Below the pieces are notes generated by a model. That model made no database searches, was not told where the DNA came from, and was given only the letters and a program-made list of their open reading frames with translations. The position numbers and the translations under genes are program-made. From an uncultured Acetatifactor sp. (GTDB lineage Bacteria; Bacillota; Clostridia; Lachnospirales; Lachnospiraceae): 64,000 bases of DNA. This document shows, in pieces, positions 55,930 to 64,000 of this stretch. The stretch lies in the NCBI GenBank assembly GCA_910584235.1, contig CAJTZD010000008.1:47553-111552 (forward strand). Direction: 5' to 3'. Positions within the stretch are counted from its first letter, which is position 1. The number at the start of each line of letters is the position of its first letter.

Positions 55930-56337
55930 ATTTAATATCTCCTTTCAGCAGATTATTGCTCGTGTTTCATTTATATCACTATGTTAATAGATGGGGAATA
56001 AAAATGATAGTTTACTATTGCTATTTTGCTCATACGATTCTGCTATATCTTGCCGAAAGATCTTATTGAAAGTATGGTTTTTATGGACTATATTTTGGAA
56101 ATTAACTTATATATTGTAAAAATAGTGGAGGGAGCATAGGAAGAGTTCGATTGGTGTAGTGTGAAAGAAAGTAGAGGACAGCCCCAAAATGGGCGCATTT
56201 CACTAAGCTGTCAAAATTAACAACTTTTTGATGGTTGGCAAATTGCAGTAACTTATAGTCAGGAAACAAGGGATATAAGAAAAATTGTACGAGGGGAAAT
56301 AGATCAGGGGTGACATGCAACTGACAAAAAATATTTA
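55930..56337. other. AT-rich intergenic region
   Basis: About 400 bases with no ORF that has a ribosome-binding site or recognisable product. It contains the upstream region of the isomerase operon and the beginning of a decayed patch. Confidence 0.5.
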
Positions 56338-56640
56338 TTGCGCTTAAAGGATATTCAGGGAGAGAGGTGGTTTGCAGGACTTTTTGTTAATAGTGGATAT
56401 TCTGAAATAGTAGATTTTGGCTTAATGGAAAAATACAGAAGATTAGGAGTTGGCTTCCGGCTTATGGATGTAGCTGAAAAATTAGTCAGTTTGGAGTGTG
56501 ATGTATATTGGAGTAGGACTGCTTAGTATTTGTAGGAGCGTACGGAGAATGTATGTGAAAAGAGGATACTACCGGATGGTTCCGGAGTCTGGTATCGGGA
56601 TCAGATTTGTAAACAGTATGCTGATTGTTGGTTTCACGTG
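56338..56640 (+). pseudogene. GNAT acetyltransferase remnant
   Basis: The frame carries the acetyl-CoA loop in LMEKYRRLGVGFRLMDVAEK. After a stop at 56526 another frame continues with RRMYVKRGYYRM, the typical C-terminal 'YxKxGY' part of a GNAT. The ribosome-binding site and N-terminus are missing. This is a frameshifted, truncated relic. Confidence 0.65.
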
Positions 56641-56645
56641 AAACA
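56630..56645. promoter_or_regulatory. parS site 1
   Basis: GGTTTCACGTGAAACA matches the consensus TGTTTCACGTGAAACA at 15 of 16 positions. ParB binds such sites to organise and segregate the origin. Confidence 0.85.
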
Positions 56646-56676
56646 TTATTATAGATAGTAATAGAAATACAAGATA

Positions 56677-56692
56677 TGTTTCATGTGAAACA
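56677..56692. promoter_or_regulatory. parS site 2
   Basis: TGTTTCATGTGAAACA matches the consensus at 15 of 16 positions, with T in place of the central C. Confidence 0.8.
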
Positions 56693-56712
56693 TTTTTACT
56701 CAAGATATTGTA

Positions 56713-56728
56713 AGTTTCATGTGAAACA
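56713..56728. promoter_or_regulatory. parS site 3
   Basis: AGTTTCATGTGAAACA matches at 14 of 16 positions. A further half-site (TTTCCGTGAAACA) lies just right of it near 56734-56745. Confidence 0.7.
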
Positions 56729-56810
56729 TTTTTTTCCGTGAAACATGAGAAACATAATGGATTGAGCTTGGCAAGAAACTCGGTATTTCATGCTTACAGG
56801 GTGAATGCGA

Positions 56811-57153
56811 TTAAGCATTACAAAAAGATATGTCGATTCGCTGCTTCAAATAGGACACTGTGAAACTTTGATATAAATAATTATACTCACTTTTTTGTGA
56901 TCCAAATAAAACATAATACCCTTTTATTCCAAGACAGAAATATGCCTCAAAGCGATGATTACCGTCATTTAACTCAAATGCGCCCTCTGATCTGTTCTCG
57001 TCTATCAGATAGTTTACAATCAGCGGAACCGTAATTCAAAACCGCAGCAATGTCTGAAAATTAATAGAGGCATTTTTAAACAGTTCCAAAAAATATCTGT
57101 CGAAAAGTTTTAACTCATCTGGAAACTCTTTATTGTGTCTGTTATATTTTCAT
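56811..57153 (-). pseudogene. ParB/sulfiredoxin-like nuclease-fold remnant
   Basis: A GGAGG and ATG at 57153 are present, but stops follow at once. In another frame the text EFPDELKLFDRYFLEL, an internal stop, then LNDGNHRFEAYFCLGIKGYY can be read down to a stop at 56811. DGNHRFEA is the signature of ParB-like/Srx-fold domains. At least one frameshift and one stop break it. Confidence 0.65.
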
Positions 57154-57168
57154 AGTGATACCTCCTTT

Positions 57169-57367
57169 TTCGAATAGCTAGTGTCAACTTTATATGCCCG
57201 AATTCTGCTCAACCTCAATAAAATCAATGGTTCCAGAGGCTATAAGCCTTTACCTCCCTTTTCCTTGGCTTACCCAACCACATTTTGCTTTGGGAGCCCA
57301 ATCAAGGCCGGACTGAAAGCCCGTTTATTTCAGCCTTGGCGGGGATTCCGTTTGACACTGCTTTCGA
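57169..57367. mobile_element. Small inverted-repeat element (MITE-like)
   Basis: TTCGAATAGCTAGTGTCAAC on the left and, inverted on the right, TTCGAAAGCAGTGTCAAAC bound 199 bases. The termini match with two one-base gaps. No coding capacity is evident. It lies between the ParB-like remnant and the HTH remnant. No target duplication was confirmed. Confidence 0.45.
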
Positions 57368-57372
57368 ATAAA

Positions 57373-57590
57373 CTATTTTTTAATGGATTCACAGGAAAGA
57401 TGAAATTCTCTTGCTAACTGCTCTATGCCGGTATCTAATTCAAATTTTGATTTAATGAGGATATTCCTTTCCGTAAGATAATACTTATGTCCTGAAGAGT
57501 TCCTCCAGCCACGCTTTTTACTGATTGTCGGAATATAAACAGGGCTGCCGGATATTATTATGAAATGGATTTGTCTGAGAGTCATTATAC
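57373..57590 (-). pseudogene. CD3324-like HTH protein remnant, C-terminal copy
   Basis: The frame reads VYIPTISKKRGWRNSSGHKY, then a stretch ending LAREFHLSCESIKK and a stop. This resembles the compact CD3324/Mor-type HTH family (YIP..KKR.WG..SG, then a helix-turn-helix). No ribosome-binding site or proper N-terminus is present. Confidence 0.55.
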
Positions 57591-58100
57591 ACCTATTCTC
57601 ATCAAAAGAATATGCATAAAAAACATATACTTGTTTTTTACATAAATGGAATTTAGTATTTTGTATTATATTTTGATTTAATGAGGATATTCCTTTCCGT
57701 AAGATAATGCTTATGTCCTGAAGAGTTCCCCCAGCCACGCTTTTTAATGATTGCCGGAATATAAACAAGGCTGCCAGATATTATTATGAAATGGATTTGT
57801 CTGAGAGCCATTATACACCTATTCTCATCAAAAGAATATGCATAAAAAACATATACTTGTTTTTTAACATAAGTGGAGTTTAGAATTTTATATTATATTT
57901 TGATTTAATGAGGATATTCCTTTCCGTAAGATAATGCTTATGACCTGAAGAGTTTCCCCAGCCACGCTTTTTACTGATTGCCGAAATATAAACAAGGCTG
58001 CCAGATATTATTATGAAATGGATTTGTCTAAGAGTCATTATCATTTACTCTCACCAAAAGAATATGTAAAAAAACATATATTATTTTAAAACATAAATGA
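57445..58100. repeat. Three tandem copies of a ~227-base segment
   Basis: Units begin with TTTTGATTTAATGAGGATAT at 57445, 57671 and 57898, spaced 226 and 227 bases, with few differences. Each encodes, on the minus strand, the same piece of the HTH protein (RQIHFIIISGS, KKRGW, NSSGHK, LTERNILIKSK). The third unit is interrupted by the IS element; its tail resumes near 58701 (AATTTAGAATTTTATAT). Confidence 0.85.
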
Positions 58101-58700
58101 AAACCCTAACCCCCAGCTATGCTGGGGAGAATAGAGTAAGCGGAAGCGGAGAGAATACCATAAAAAAGCCTCCTGTGATACAATGAGTAAGGTGTCGCAA
58201 GCCAAACTCAAAGAACAGGAGGCATCTAAATACAGAAAAAAGAGACTGTATGGCCAGGTAAGAACCGATGTACGAGAGATTATTCAGACACTGTGCGGGT
58301 GTAAAGGGGTTGAAATAGTTTCAGGAGCGGTATGCATAGATCACGTACACTTGTGCGTAAGTATACCGCCGAAGATGAGTGTCTCAAGCTTTGGGATATT
58401 TTAAAAGGAAAAAGCATCCTGATGATTTATGACGTGCATCCGGAATTGCAGAATAAGTGGAATAAAGCATTCTGGGCAAGAGGCTACTACGTAGCAACGA
58501 TAGGCAATCTGACAGAAGAAGCAATTAAGAAGTACATTGCTGAGCAGTCAGAAGAGTCAAGAAAAGAAGATAGTGAAGGAGCGGCTTTTTAGCGGTAGCC
58601 AGTAAAAGAGCTTGCGACACCCGCCTTTCAGGCGCGCAAGTATTAAGGGTCCCTTGGGCCTCTGGCTAACCCCTACTTGAAGTGGGGGTTGGTGACTTGG
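58101..58700 (+). mobile_element. IS200/IS605-family element
   Basis: About 600 bases containing only tnpA. The left end has the hairpin CCCCAGC-TAT-GCTGGGG (58111-58127); the right end has AACCCCTACT pairing with AGTGGGGGTT (58668-58690), as expected of ends recognised by HUH transposases. No inverted terminal repeats or target duplication are expected or seen. It sits inside the third tandem repeat. No tnpB is present. Exact ends are estimated from the repeat comparison. Confidence 0.85.
58183..58592 (+). pseudogene. tnpA: Transposase TnpA of IS200/IS605, frameshifted
   Basis: The first frame carries the HUH metal motif in CIDHVHLCVSIPPK and ends after SVSSFGIF. A second frame continues LKGKSILMIYDVHPELQNKW and has the catalytic tyrosine region RGYYVATIGNLTEEAIKKYI. 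The break lies near 58390-58405, where SSFMGYLKGKS is normally read. Net loss is one base modulo three. It is probably inactive unless programmed frameshifting occurs. Confidence 0.88.
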
Positions 58701-58763
58701 AATTTAGAATTTTATATAATAGAATCCAAAAAAGGATTCTATTATCATGTTTCTATTATAAAA

Positions 58764-58779
58764 AGTTTCACGTGAAACA
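58764..58779. promoter_or_regulatory. parS site 4
   Basis: AGTTTCACGTGAAACA matches the consensus at 15 of 16 positions and lies 105 bases before parA. Confidence 0.88.
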
Positions 58780-58883
58780 TTTGAAAGAAAACGTCAATGT
58801 ACCAAAAATATTGTTCAACTTATATATAGCTATCTAATTCAATTGATGTTATAATAAAGACGAATTCAGGAAAGGAGACAGCT

Positions 58884-59645
58884 ATGGGTAAAACGATTGC
58901 AATTGCAAATCAAAAAGGCGGCGTCGGAAAGACTACCACTGCTATTAACCTTTCTGCATGTCTGGCAGAAAAAGGGAAAAGAGTATTAGTAATTGATACT
59001 GATCCACAGGGGAATACTACCAGCGGTTTTGGTATTGATAAGAATAATTTAGAGAATACTATCTATGAATTGATTCTTGGCGAATGTTCTATTACCAGCT
59101 GTATCATAAAGAAGGTGGTGGATAATGTTTCCGTTCTTCCCTCTAATGTAAACCTTGCAGCTGCGGAAATAGAGCTGATAGGAATCGATAAAAAGGAGTA
59201 CATATTGAAGAAAGAAGTGGACTATATAAAGGACGAATATGATTTTATTATCATAGATTGTCCCCCATCCCTGAATATGCTGACAATTAATGCCATGACC
59301 ACAGCCGACAGTGTATTGGTACCTATTCAATGCGAGTATTACGCGTTGGAGGGACTCAGCCAATTGATTCATACCATTAATCTGGTAAAAGAGAGGCTGA
59401 ACCCTGATCTTGATATGGAGGGAACCGTATTCACAATGTATGATTCCCGAACAAATCTCTCCAATCAGGTCGTAGAGAATGTAAAAGAAAATCTGCATCA
59501 GAAAATATATAATACACTGATTCCGAGAAATATTCGACTGGCCGAGGCTCCCAGCCATGGAATGCCTATCAATTTGTACGACGCAAAGTCGGCAGGGGCG
59601 GAAGCGTACATGCAGCTGGCTGAGGAAGTCATCAGCAACGCATGA
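58884..59645 (+). CDS. parA: Chromosome partitioning ATPase ParA (Soj)
   Basis: A 253-residue Walker-type ATPase. The deviant Walker A KGGVGKTTTAINL is near residue 10, Walker A' IDTDPQGNTTSG near 38 and Walker B FIIIDCPPSLN near 114. No N-terminal HTH is present, so it is the chromosomal Soj type. AAAGGAG lies 8 bases before the ATG. It acts with ParB on the parS sites upstream. Confidence 0.97.
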   Translation: MGKTIAIANQKGGVGKTTTAINLSACLAEKGKRVLVIDTDPQGNTTSGFGIDKNNLENTIYELILGECSITSCIIKKVVDNVSVLPSNVNLAAAEIELIGIDKKEYILKKEVDYIKDEYDFIIIDCPPSLNMLTINAMTTADSVLVPIQCEYYALEGLSQLIHTINLVKERLNPDLDMEGTVFTMYDSRTNLSNQVVENVKENLHQKIYNTLIPRNIRLAEAPSHGMPINLYDAKSAGAEAYMQLAEEVISNA

Positions 59646-59688
59646 TGGTTTTCGGATAACAATATCGGCAAAAGGAAGGAGCAGAGCA

Positions 59689-60606
59689 ATGGCAGGAAAG
59701 TCGAGAGGACTGGGTAAGGGACTTGATTCTCTGATACCGGATGCAGTAGGTGAAGCAAGGGCAAAAAAAGATGCGGCAGATGTGGTTCAGACTTCAGCCG
59801 ATTCCGCCGCCGGAGGGAATGTCTCAGAGACCCTTGTAAAAATTACAGCAGTCGAGCCAAACAGGAAACAACCCAGGAAGACATTTGATGAGGATGCCCT
59901 GCAGGAATTGTCTGATTCCATTAAGCAGGTAGGACTAATACAGCCGATTTTGGTGCAGGACAGGAAAGATCATTATGAAATCATAGCAGGAGAGCGCAGA
60001 TGGCGGGCCGCCAAACTGGCTGGACTTAAGGAAGTGCCGGTCATTATCCGTGATTATTCCGAACAGGAGATTATGGAGATCTCTCTGATTGAAAATATCC
60101 AGAGAGAGGATTTAAATCCCATTGAAGAAGCCCAAGCTTATAAAAGACTGCTGACAGAATTCAATCTGAAACAGGATGAGGTTGCGGAACGCGTGTCAAA
60201 GAGCAGAGCAGCCGTTACCAATTCTATCCGGCTTCTGAAGCTTGGAGAGAAAGTGCAGCAGATGGTCATTGATGACATGATCAGCACCGGACACGCACGT
60301 GCACTGATTGCTGTGGAAGATCCGGAGGAGCAGTATGAAATCGCCCAGAGAATCTTTGATGAAAAACTCAGTGTGCGTGAAGTGGAAAAATTAATGAAGA
60401 ATCTGCACAAGCCTGAAAAAGCAAAAAAGAAGCCTGATAATCAGACTCTGCAAGTGATTTATCAGGATATTGAGGACAGGCTGAAACAGAAATTAAGTAC
60501 GAAAGTAACAATTACTTCCAAGGGGGAAGGTTCTGGCAAAATAGAAATTGAATTCTACAATCACGAGGATTTGGACAGACTGTTAGAGATGATAGGAAAC
60601 CAATGA
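59689..60606 (+). CDS. parB: Chromosome partitioning protein ParB (Spo0J)
   Basis: A 305-residue CTP-dependent clamp. The start KSRGLGKGLDSLIPD is typical. The CTP-binding box IIAGERRWRAAKLAG is near 108, and ENIQREDLNPIEEA near 136. The HTH that reads parS is near 165-185 (QDEVAERVSKSRAAVTNSIR) and the dimer domain is C-terminal. The ATG at 59689 has GGAAGGAG upstream. Confidence 0.97.
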   Translation: MAGKSRGLGKGLDSLIPDAVGEARAKKDAADVVQTSADSAAGGNVSETLVKITAVEPNRKQPRKTFDEDALQELSDSIKQVGLIQPILVQDRKDHYEIIAGERRWRAAKLAGLKEVPVIIRDYSEQEIMEISLIENIQREDLNPIEEAQAYKRLLTEFNLKQDEVAERVSKSRAAVTNSIRLLKLGEKVQQMVIDDMISTGHARALIAVEDPEEQYEIAQRIFDEKLSVREVEKLMKNLHKPEKAKKKPDNQTLQVIYQDIEDRLKQKLSTKVTITSKGEGSGKIEIEFYNHEDLDRLLEMIGNQ

Positions 60607-60638
60607 ATTGAAAATTACTTATATAGAAGAGGAGATAT

Positions 60639-61175
60639 ATGGATACCATAGGATGCAGTGCATTTTTAGATCAGATTGGAATTGGCTCCTTTGATTGGGG
60701 TTATCTGGCAATCGGAATCCTGATTCTGGCTGTGCTGATCTTTATTCTGATGATACTGTTGATCATACAGATTTCAAAAGTCAGCAGATTGAAGAAAAGA
60801 CTTGATCAGTTCCTTATGGGAAAGGATGGAGTGACTCTGGAGCAGAACATTCTGCAGTTGTTTGAGGATAACCGGTTTCTGAAAGATATGGAGGAAAAGG
60901 ACAGGAAAGATATCAATACCATATTCAAACGAATGCAGACAATGTATCAAAAGATGGGTCTGGTACGATATGACGCTTTTAATCAGATGGGTGGACAGCT
61001 GAGCTACAGTCTGGTGATGCTGGATGAAAATGATAATGGCTTTATCATCAATTCTGTGCACAGTACGGAAGGATGCTATTCATATTCCAAGGAAATCAGG
61101 AACGGTGACAACAGTATTTCGTTAAGTAAGGAAGAGGCAGAAGCTCTGGCGATTGCAAAGGGAAAGAAAGAGTAA
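60639..61175 (+). CDS. DUF4446 family membrane-anchored protein
   Basis: A 178-residue protein with one TM helix at about 20-46, a coiled-coil segment, then a soluble domain with RYDAFNQMGGQLSYSLVMLD and the ending typical of DUF4446. It follows parB in many Clostridia. Function is unknown; linkage suggests a cell-cycle or chromosome role. Confidence 0.88.
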   Translation: MDTIGCSAFLDQIGIGSFDWGYLAIGILILAVLIFILMILLIIQISKVSRLKKRLDQFLMGKDGVTLEQNILQLFEDNRFLKDMEEKDRKDINTIFKRMQTMYQKMGLVRYDAFNQMGGQLSYSLVMLDENDNGFIINSVHSTEGCYSYSKEIRNGDNSISLSKEEAEALAIAKGKKE

Positions 61176-61233
61176 CTGAGAGAAGTCGGATCTATAAAAT
61201 AAAACCAATAAAAATGAAAGGATTGATCTGGAC

Positions 61234-62520
61234 ATGATTGATATTAAATTTCTGCGGGAGAATCCCGATATTGTTAAGGAGAATATCCGGAAGAAATTCC
61301 AGGATGAAAAACTGGATCTGGTAGATGAAGTCATTGCACTGGATGCCGAGAGCAGAAAGGCAAAACAGGAGGGAGATAATCTCAGAGCCTCAAAAAATAA
61401 GATTTCCAAAGAAATCGGTGCGTTGATGGCTCAGGGAAAAAAGGAAGAGGCAGAGCAGAAAAAAGCAGAAGTGGCCGCCAATGCCAAGAAACTTGCAGAT
61501 CTGGAAGAGTTAGAGCCGCAGCTTCAGGAAAAGATTACAAAAATCATGATGACTATTCCCAACATTATTGATTCCTCGGTTCCCATCGGCAGGGACGACA
61601 GCGAAAATGTGGAAATTCAAAAATATGGAGAGCCGGTAGTACCGGACTTTGACGTGCCCTATCATGCAGATATTCTGAACCGTATCAGCGGTTTGGACAA
61701 AGACGCTGCAGGGCGTACCAGCGGCAACGGATTCTATTACCTCATGGGGGATGCCGCCAGGATTCATTCCGCTATGATCAGCTATGCCAGGGATTTCATG
61801 ATTGAAAAAGGATTTACTTACTGTATTCCTCCTTTCATGATCCGCAGCAGCGTTGTCAACGGTGTTATGAGCTTTGCCGAGATGGAGGCCATGATGTATA
61901 AGATTGAGGGGGAGGATCTGTTCCTGATCGGAACCTCCGAACATTCCATGATCGGTAAGTTCAAGGGCCAGATTGTCAATGAAGACAGTCTGCCTGTGAC
62001 TATGACTTCATATTCACCCTGCTTCAGAAAAGAAGTAGGGTCTCACGGAATCGAGGAAAGAGGTGTATACCGCGTACATCAATTTGAAAAACAGGAAATG
62101 GTAGTGCTTTGCAAACCGGAAGACTCTATGGAATGGTATCATAAAATGTGGTCCTACACTGTGGAATTTTTCCGCAGTCTGGATATTCCCGTGCGGACCT
62201 TGGAGTGCTGCAGCGGGGATCTGGCTGATTTGAAAGTGAAGTCCTGCGATGTGGAAGCCTGGAGCCCCAGGCAGCAGAAATATTTTGAGGTGGGATCCTG
62301 CTCCACACTGGGTGACGCCCAGGCGAGGAGATTAGGTATCCGCACAAAGGGAGAAAACGGGACTTACTTTGTGCATACTTTAAATAATACGGTACTGGCA
62401 ACACCCAGAGGGCTGATTGCATTTTTGGAAAATAATGTAAATGCGGACGGAAGTATAAATATTCCGAAAGCGCTGCAGCCATACATGGGGGGCAAGGATA
62501 AAGTTCTGCCTAATAGTTGA
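61234..62520 (+). CDS. serS: Seryl-tRNA synthetase
   Basis: A 428-residue class II synthetase. The N-terminal antiparallel coiled coil spans about residues 25-105. Motif 2 is in SYSPCFRKEVGSHG near 262 and motif 3 near 380 (NNTVLATPRGLIAFLE); the QYFEVGS-type segment reads QKYFEVGSCSTLGDAQARR. It charges tRNA-Ser. Confidence 0.97.
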   Translation: MIDIKFLRENPDIVKENIRKKFQDEKLDLVDEVIALDAESRKAKQEGDNLRASKNKISKEIGALMAQGKKEEAEQKKAEVAANAKKLADLEELEPQLQEKITKIMMTIPNIIDSSVPIGRDDSENVEIQKYGEPVVPDFDVPYHADILNRISGLDKDAAGRTSGNGFYYLMGDAARIHSAMISYARDFMIEKGFTYCIPPFMIRSSVVNGVMSFAEMEAMMYKIEGEDLFLIGTSEHSMIGKFKGQIVNEDSLPVTMTSYSPCFRKEVGSHGIEERGVYRVHQFEKQEMVVLCKPEDSMEWYHKMWSYTVEFFRSLDIPVRTLECCSGDLADLKVKSCDVEAWSPRQQKYFEVGSCSTLGDAQARRLGIRTKGENGTYFVHTLNNTVLATPRGLIAFLENNVNADGSINIPKALQPYMGGKDKVLPNS

Positions 62521-62568
62521 CAGAGAGAAAAATTAGGCATATTATATTGACGGAAGAAGGTGAAATTT

Positions 62569-63459
62569 TTGCATAAATACATGCGTGCGATTGGTTTCAG
62601 CAAATTAGAAAGCCGTAAAAGGCTGCAGGAGCTTCTGGCAGAGACTATCATAAACGCAGATAGGCGTGGTATTACCAAAAATCAGGAAAATCAGATTCTG
62701 GGGGAATTCTGCAAAGATTTCGCCGAGAGTGTTGGAATAGCGGTCTGTGGGGAATTTGATGATGAGCAACGTTTCACCTATGAATACTATTTTCCTTATC
62801 TGAATGGTACCGGTATTACCTCCTATGAGGATGTATCAGTGGAAAGACATGCGGACAAGGAATCCTTTGCCGGTGTGTGCGATGATATAAAAGTCGGAAT
62901 GTCGTTAATATTTTATCTGAAAAACAAAATACCGTATATTAAGGCCATGACAGAGAATCTGCTGCCTGTTCGCGGTACTTCCCTGACCCTGTCTGCCCTG
63001 TCCGTCAGCGGGACGATCATGCTGCCCATCCAAAAGGATGAGCAGCAATTGGAGCGTGTAAAACAGGCCTCTGCCGCCAGGAGTTCTCTCATGGCAGCCG
63101 CCCGAAAAGGTGATGAGGATGCCATGGAAACATTGACCCTTGAGGATATGGATATGTATACTGTCATATCCAGGAAAATTCAAAAAGAGGATGTGTTCAG
63201 CCTGGTAGATACGTATTTCATGCCTTATGGGGTAGAATGCGACCAGTACTCTGTGCTGGGAGAGATCAAAGATATGAAGCTGACCACCAATCAGGTCACA
63301 GGTGAAAAAATATATATTTTAACAATTTGCTGTAATGAGTTGACATTTGACGTTTCTATTAATATAATAGATATATACGGTGAGCCCCAGGTAGGCAGAA
63401 GATTTAAAGGAGTTATCTGGCTCCAGGGGAGCATCAATTTCCCTGAAAGTTCTGTGTAA
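62569..63459 (+). CDS. DUF3881 family protein
   Basis: A 296-residue soluble protein beginning MHKYMRAIGFSKLESRKRLQ, the family opening, found mainly in Lachnospiraceae. The start is probably TTG at 62569, about 8 bases after GAAGAAGG; a GTG at 62560 directly abuts that site and is less likely. Function is unknown. Confidence 0.85.
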   Translation: MHKYMRAIGFSKLESRKRLQELLAETIINADRRGITKNQENQILGEFCKDFAESVGIAVCGEFDDEQRFTYEYYFPYLNGTGITSYEDVSVERHADKESFAGVCDDIKVGMSLIFYLKNKIPYIKAMTENLLPVRGTSLTLSALSVSGTIMLPIQKDEQQLERVKQASAARSSLMAAARKGDEDAMETLTLEDMDMYTVISRKIQKEDVFSLVDTYFMPYGVECDQYSVLGEIKDMKLTTNQVTGEKIYILTICCNELTFDVSINIIDIYGEPQVGRRFKGVIWLQGSINFPESSV

Positions 63460-63479
63460 GTAAGAGCAGGGGGAAACGG

Positions 63480-63547
63480 GTTTCTGTAGCTCAGCAGGAT
63501 AGAGCGTCCGCCTCCTAAGTGGTTGGTGTTCGTTTGCCAGAGCAACG
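63480..63547 (+). pseudogene. Degenerate tRNA-Arg(CCT)-like sequence
   Basis: The D arm (GCTCAGCAGGATAGAGC) and an anticodon loop CTCCTAA are clear. The anticodon stem is weak, no variable loop separates it from a poor T arm (TGGTG/TGCCA with loop TTCGTT), and the acceptor has two mismatches. At 68 bases it is six shorter than the intact gene that follows. Probably a decayed duplicate. Confidence 0.6.
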
Positions 63548-63603
63548 TAGAATCAACAATTTCATAGCTGAATCACTTGCCTATTAGCAAGTTTTTCATA
63601 CAA

Positions 63604-63677
<74 letters not shown>

Positions 63678-63681
63678 CTGG

Positions 63682-63725
63682 AAAGCATTGAAAACACTGG
63701 ATTTTTCAATGCTTTTCTTTTTTTG
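63682..63725 (+). terminator. Terminator after tRNA-Arg
   Basis: AAAGCATTGAAAA pairs with TTTTCAATGCTTT over an 8-base loop, followed by TCTTTTTTT. Confidence 0.85.
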
Positions 63726-64000
63726 CCTCAAGAGAAAACCAAAAGTCAGAGGACTTGTTTTTTTGGATATTTGTTATCACTTGTGTTGCTAACAGGGAAT
63801 CGAACACTAAACTGCACTTTCAGAGCTGTTGCTAATAATCTGCTAATTGCAGAATTAGCAGGTTTTAGCTGCTAATAGCATTTCCTTTCAGTGCTTTTGT
63901 CAGCATGGCAACTAGTTCCGGAGACTGTTCCAGTGCTGCGATTAATTTTGTCGATCAGTTATTAGAATTTTTCTTTAAGCGAAGCAATCCATTTTTCGAT
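63726..64000. other. Right-edge sequence with a possible gene end on the minus strand
   Basis: On the minus strand IEKWIASLKEKF (from the edge) and, in another frame, LIAALEQSPELVAMLTKALK ending at about 63872 look like pieces of one helical protein end. The two are in different frames with stops between, so it is either a remnant or chance. The TAATCTGCTAATTGCAGAATTAGCAGG run has a hairpin. Confidence 0.25.

Noticed and set aside
56102..56320. 72-codon minus-strand ORF in the AT-rich gap
   Set aside because: No ribosome-binding site and a hydrophobic, low-complexity translation typical of chance AT-rich frames.
57445..58100. CRISPR array
   Set aside because: The repeats are about 227 bases, only three, with no short repeat-spacer structure.

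Overview
The window is a chromosomal replication-origin region of a Clostridia bacterium, most likely a Lachnospiraceae. The dnaA-dnaN-S4 protein-recF-gyrB-gyrA order, the divergent rpmH-rnpA-yidD-yidC-jag-mnmE-mnmG-rsmG-parA-parB order, and DUF4446 and DUF3881 proteins around serS all point there. No species can be named from the sequence alone.

Left region (1 to about 20.0 kb): an AT-rich accessory island. It is dominated by one minus-strand operon of eleven complete genes and a twelfth cut by the left edge. An XRE repressor-like gene is followed by dndC, dndD, dndE and a dndA-type cysteine desulfurase, which are the DNA phosphorothioation genes. DndB and the usual DndFGH restriction partners are not seen. 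In their place, in the same overlapping operon, are a HARE-HTH/Mrr-type nuclease, a NERD-UvrD helicase, an AddB-like protein with a C-terminal cysteine cluster, an SNF2-type helicase, a RecQ-type helicase and a small protein. The last three resemble the DpdE-DpdF-DpdG helicase set of the 7-deazaguanine DNA-modification clusters. I read this as a hybrid defence system: phosphorothioate marking joined to a different multi-helicase restriction arm. A second PP-loop (CysH-like) gene diverges from the operon. The shared intergenic region holds a perfect palindrome over the -35 box of that gene.

Middle region (20.2 to 33 kb): base composition becomes visibly GC-richer. Genes are an AAA ATPase, a lysophospholipase-like hydrolase, a GPH-family sugar transporter with a truncated coupled gene, a broken GH29 fucosidase, a DUF2971 protein, a GH130 phosphorylase, a GH2 beta-galactosidase, and a class I lysyl-tRNA synthetase fused to an EMAPII-type tRNA-binding domain. 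Upstream of lacZ lie two perfect inverted repeats that interleave as in a pseudoknot.

Origin core (33 to 53.8 kb): the S1-domain protein, gyrA, gyrB, recF, the S4 protein, dnaN and dnaA run leftward. OriC has DnaA boxes on both sides of dnaA. RpmH, rnpA, yidD, yidC, jag, mnmE, a 35-codon ORF coupled to mnmG, mnmG, a small alarmone synthetase and rsmG run rightward. One MCP gene sits on the opposite strand.

Right region (53.9 to 64 kb): a Gfo/Idh/MocA dehydrogenase and a sugar isomerase pair is followed by a decayed AT-rich patch. That patch holds four parS sites, GNAT and ParB-like pseudogenes, a small inverted-repeat element, a triplicated piece of an HTH gene, and a frameshifted IS200/IS605 element inserted in the third repeat. 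ParA, parB, a DUF4446 gene, serS, a DUF3881 gene, a degenerate tRNA-Arg and an intact tRNA-Arg(CCT) follow.
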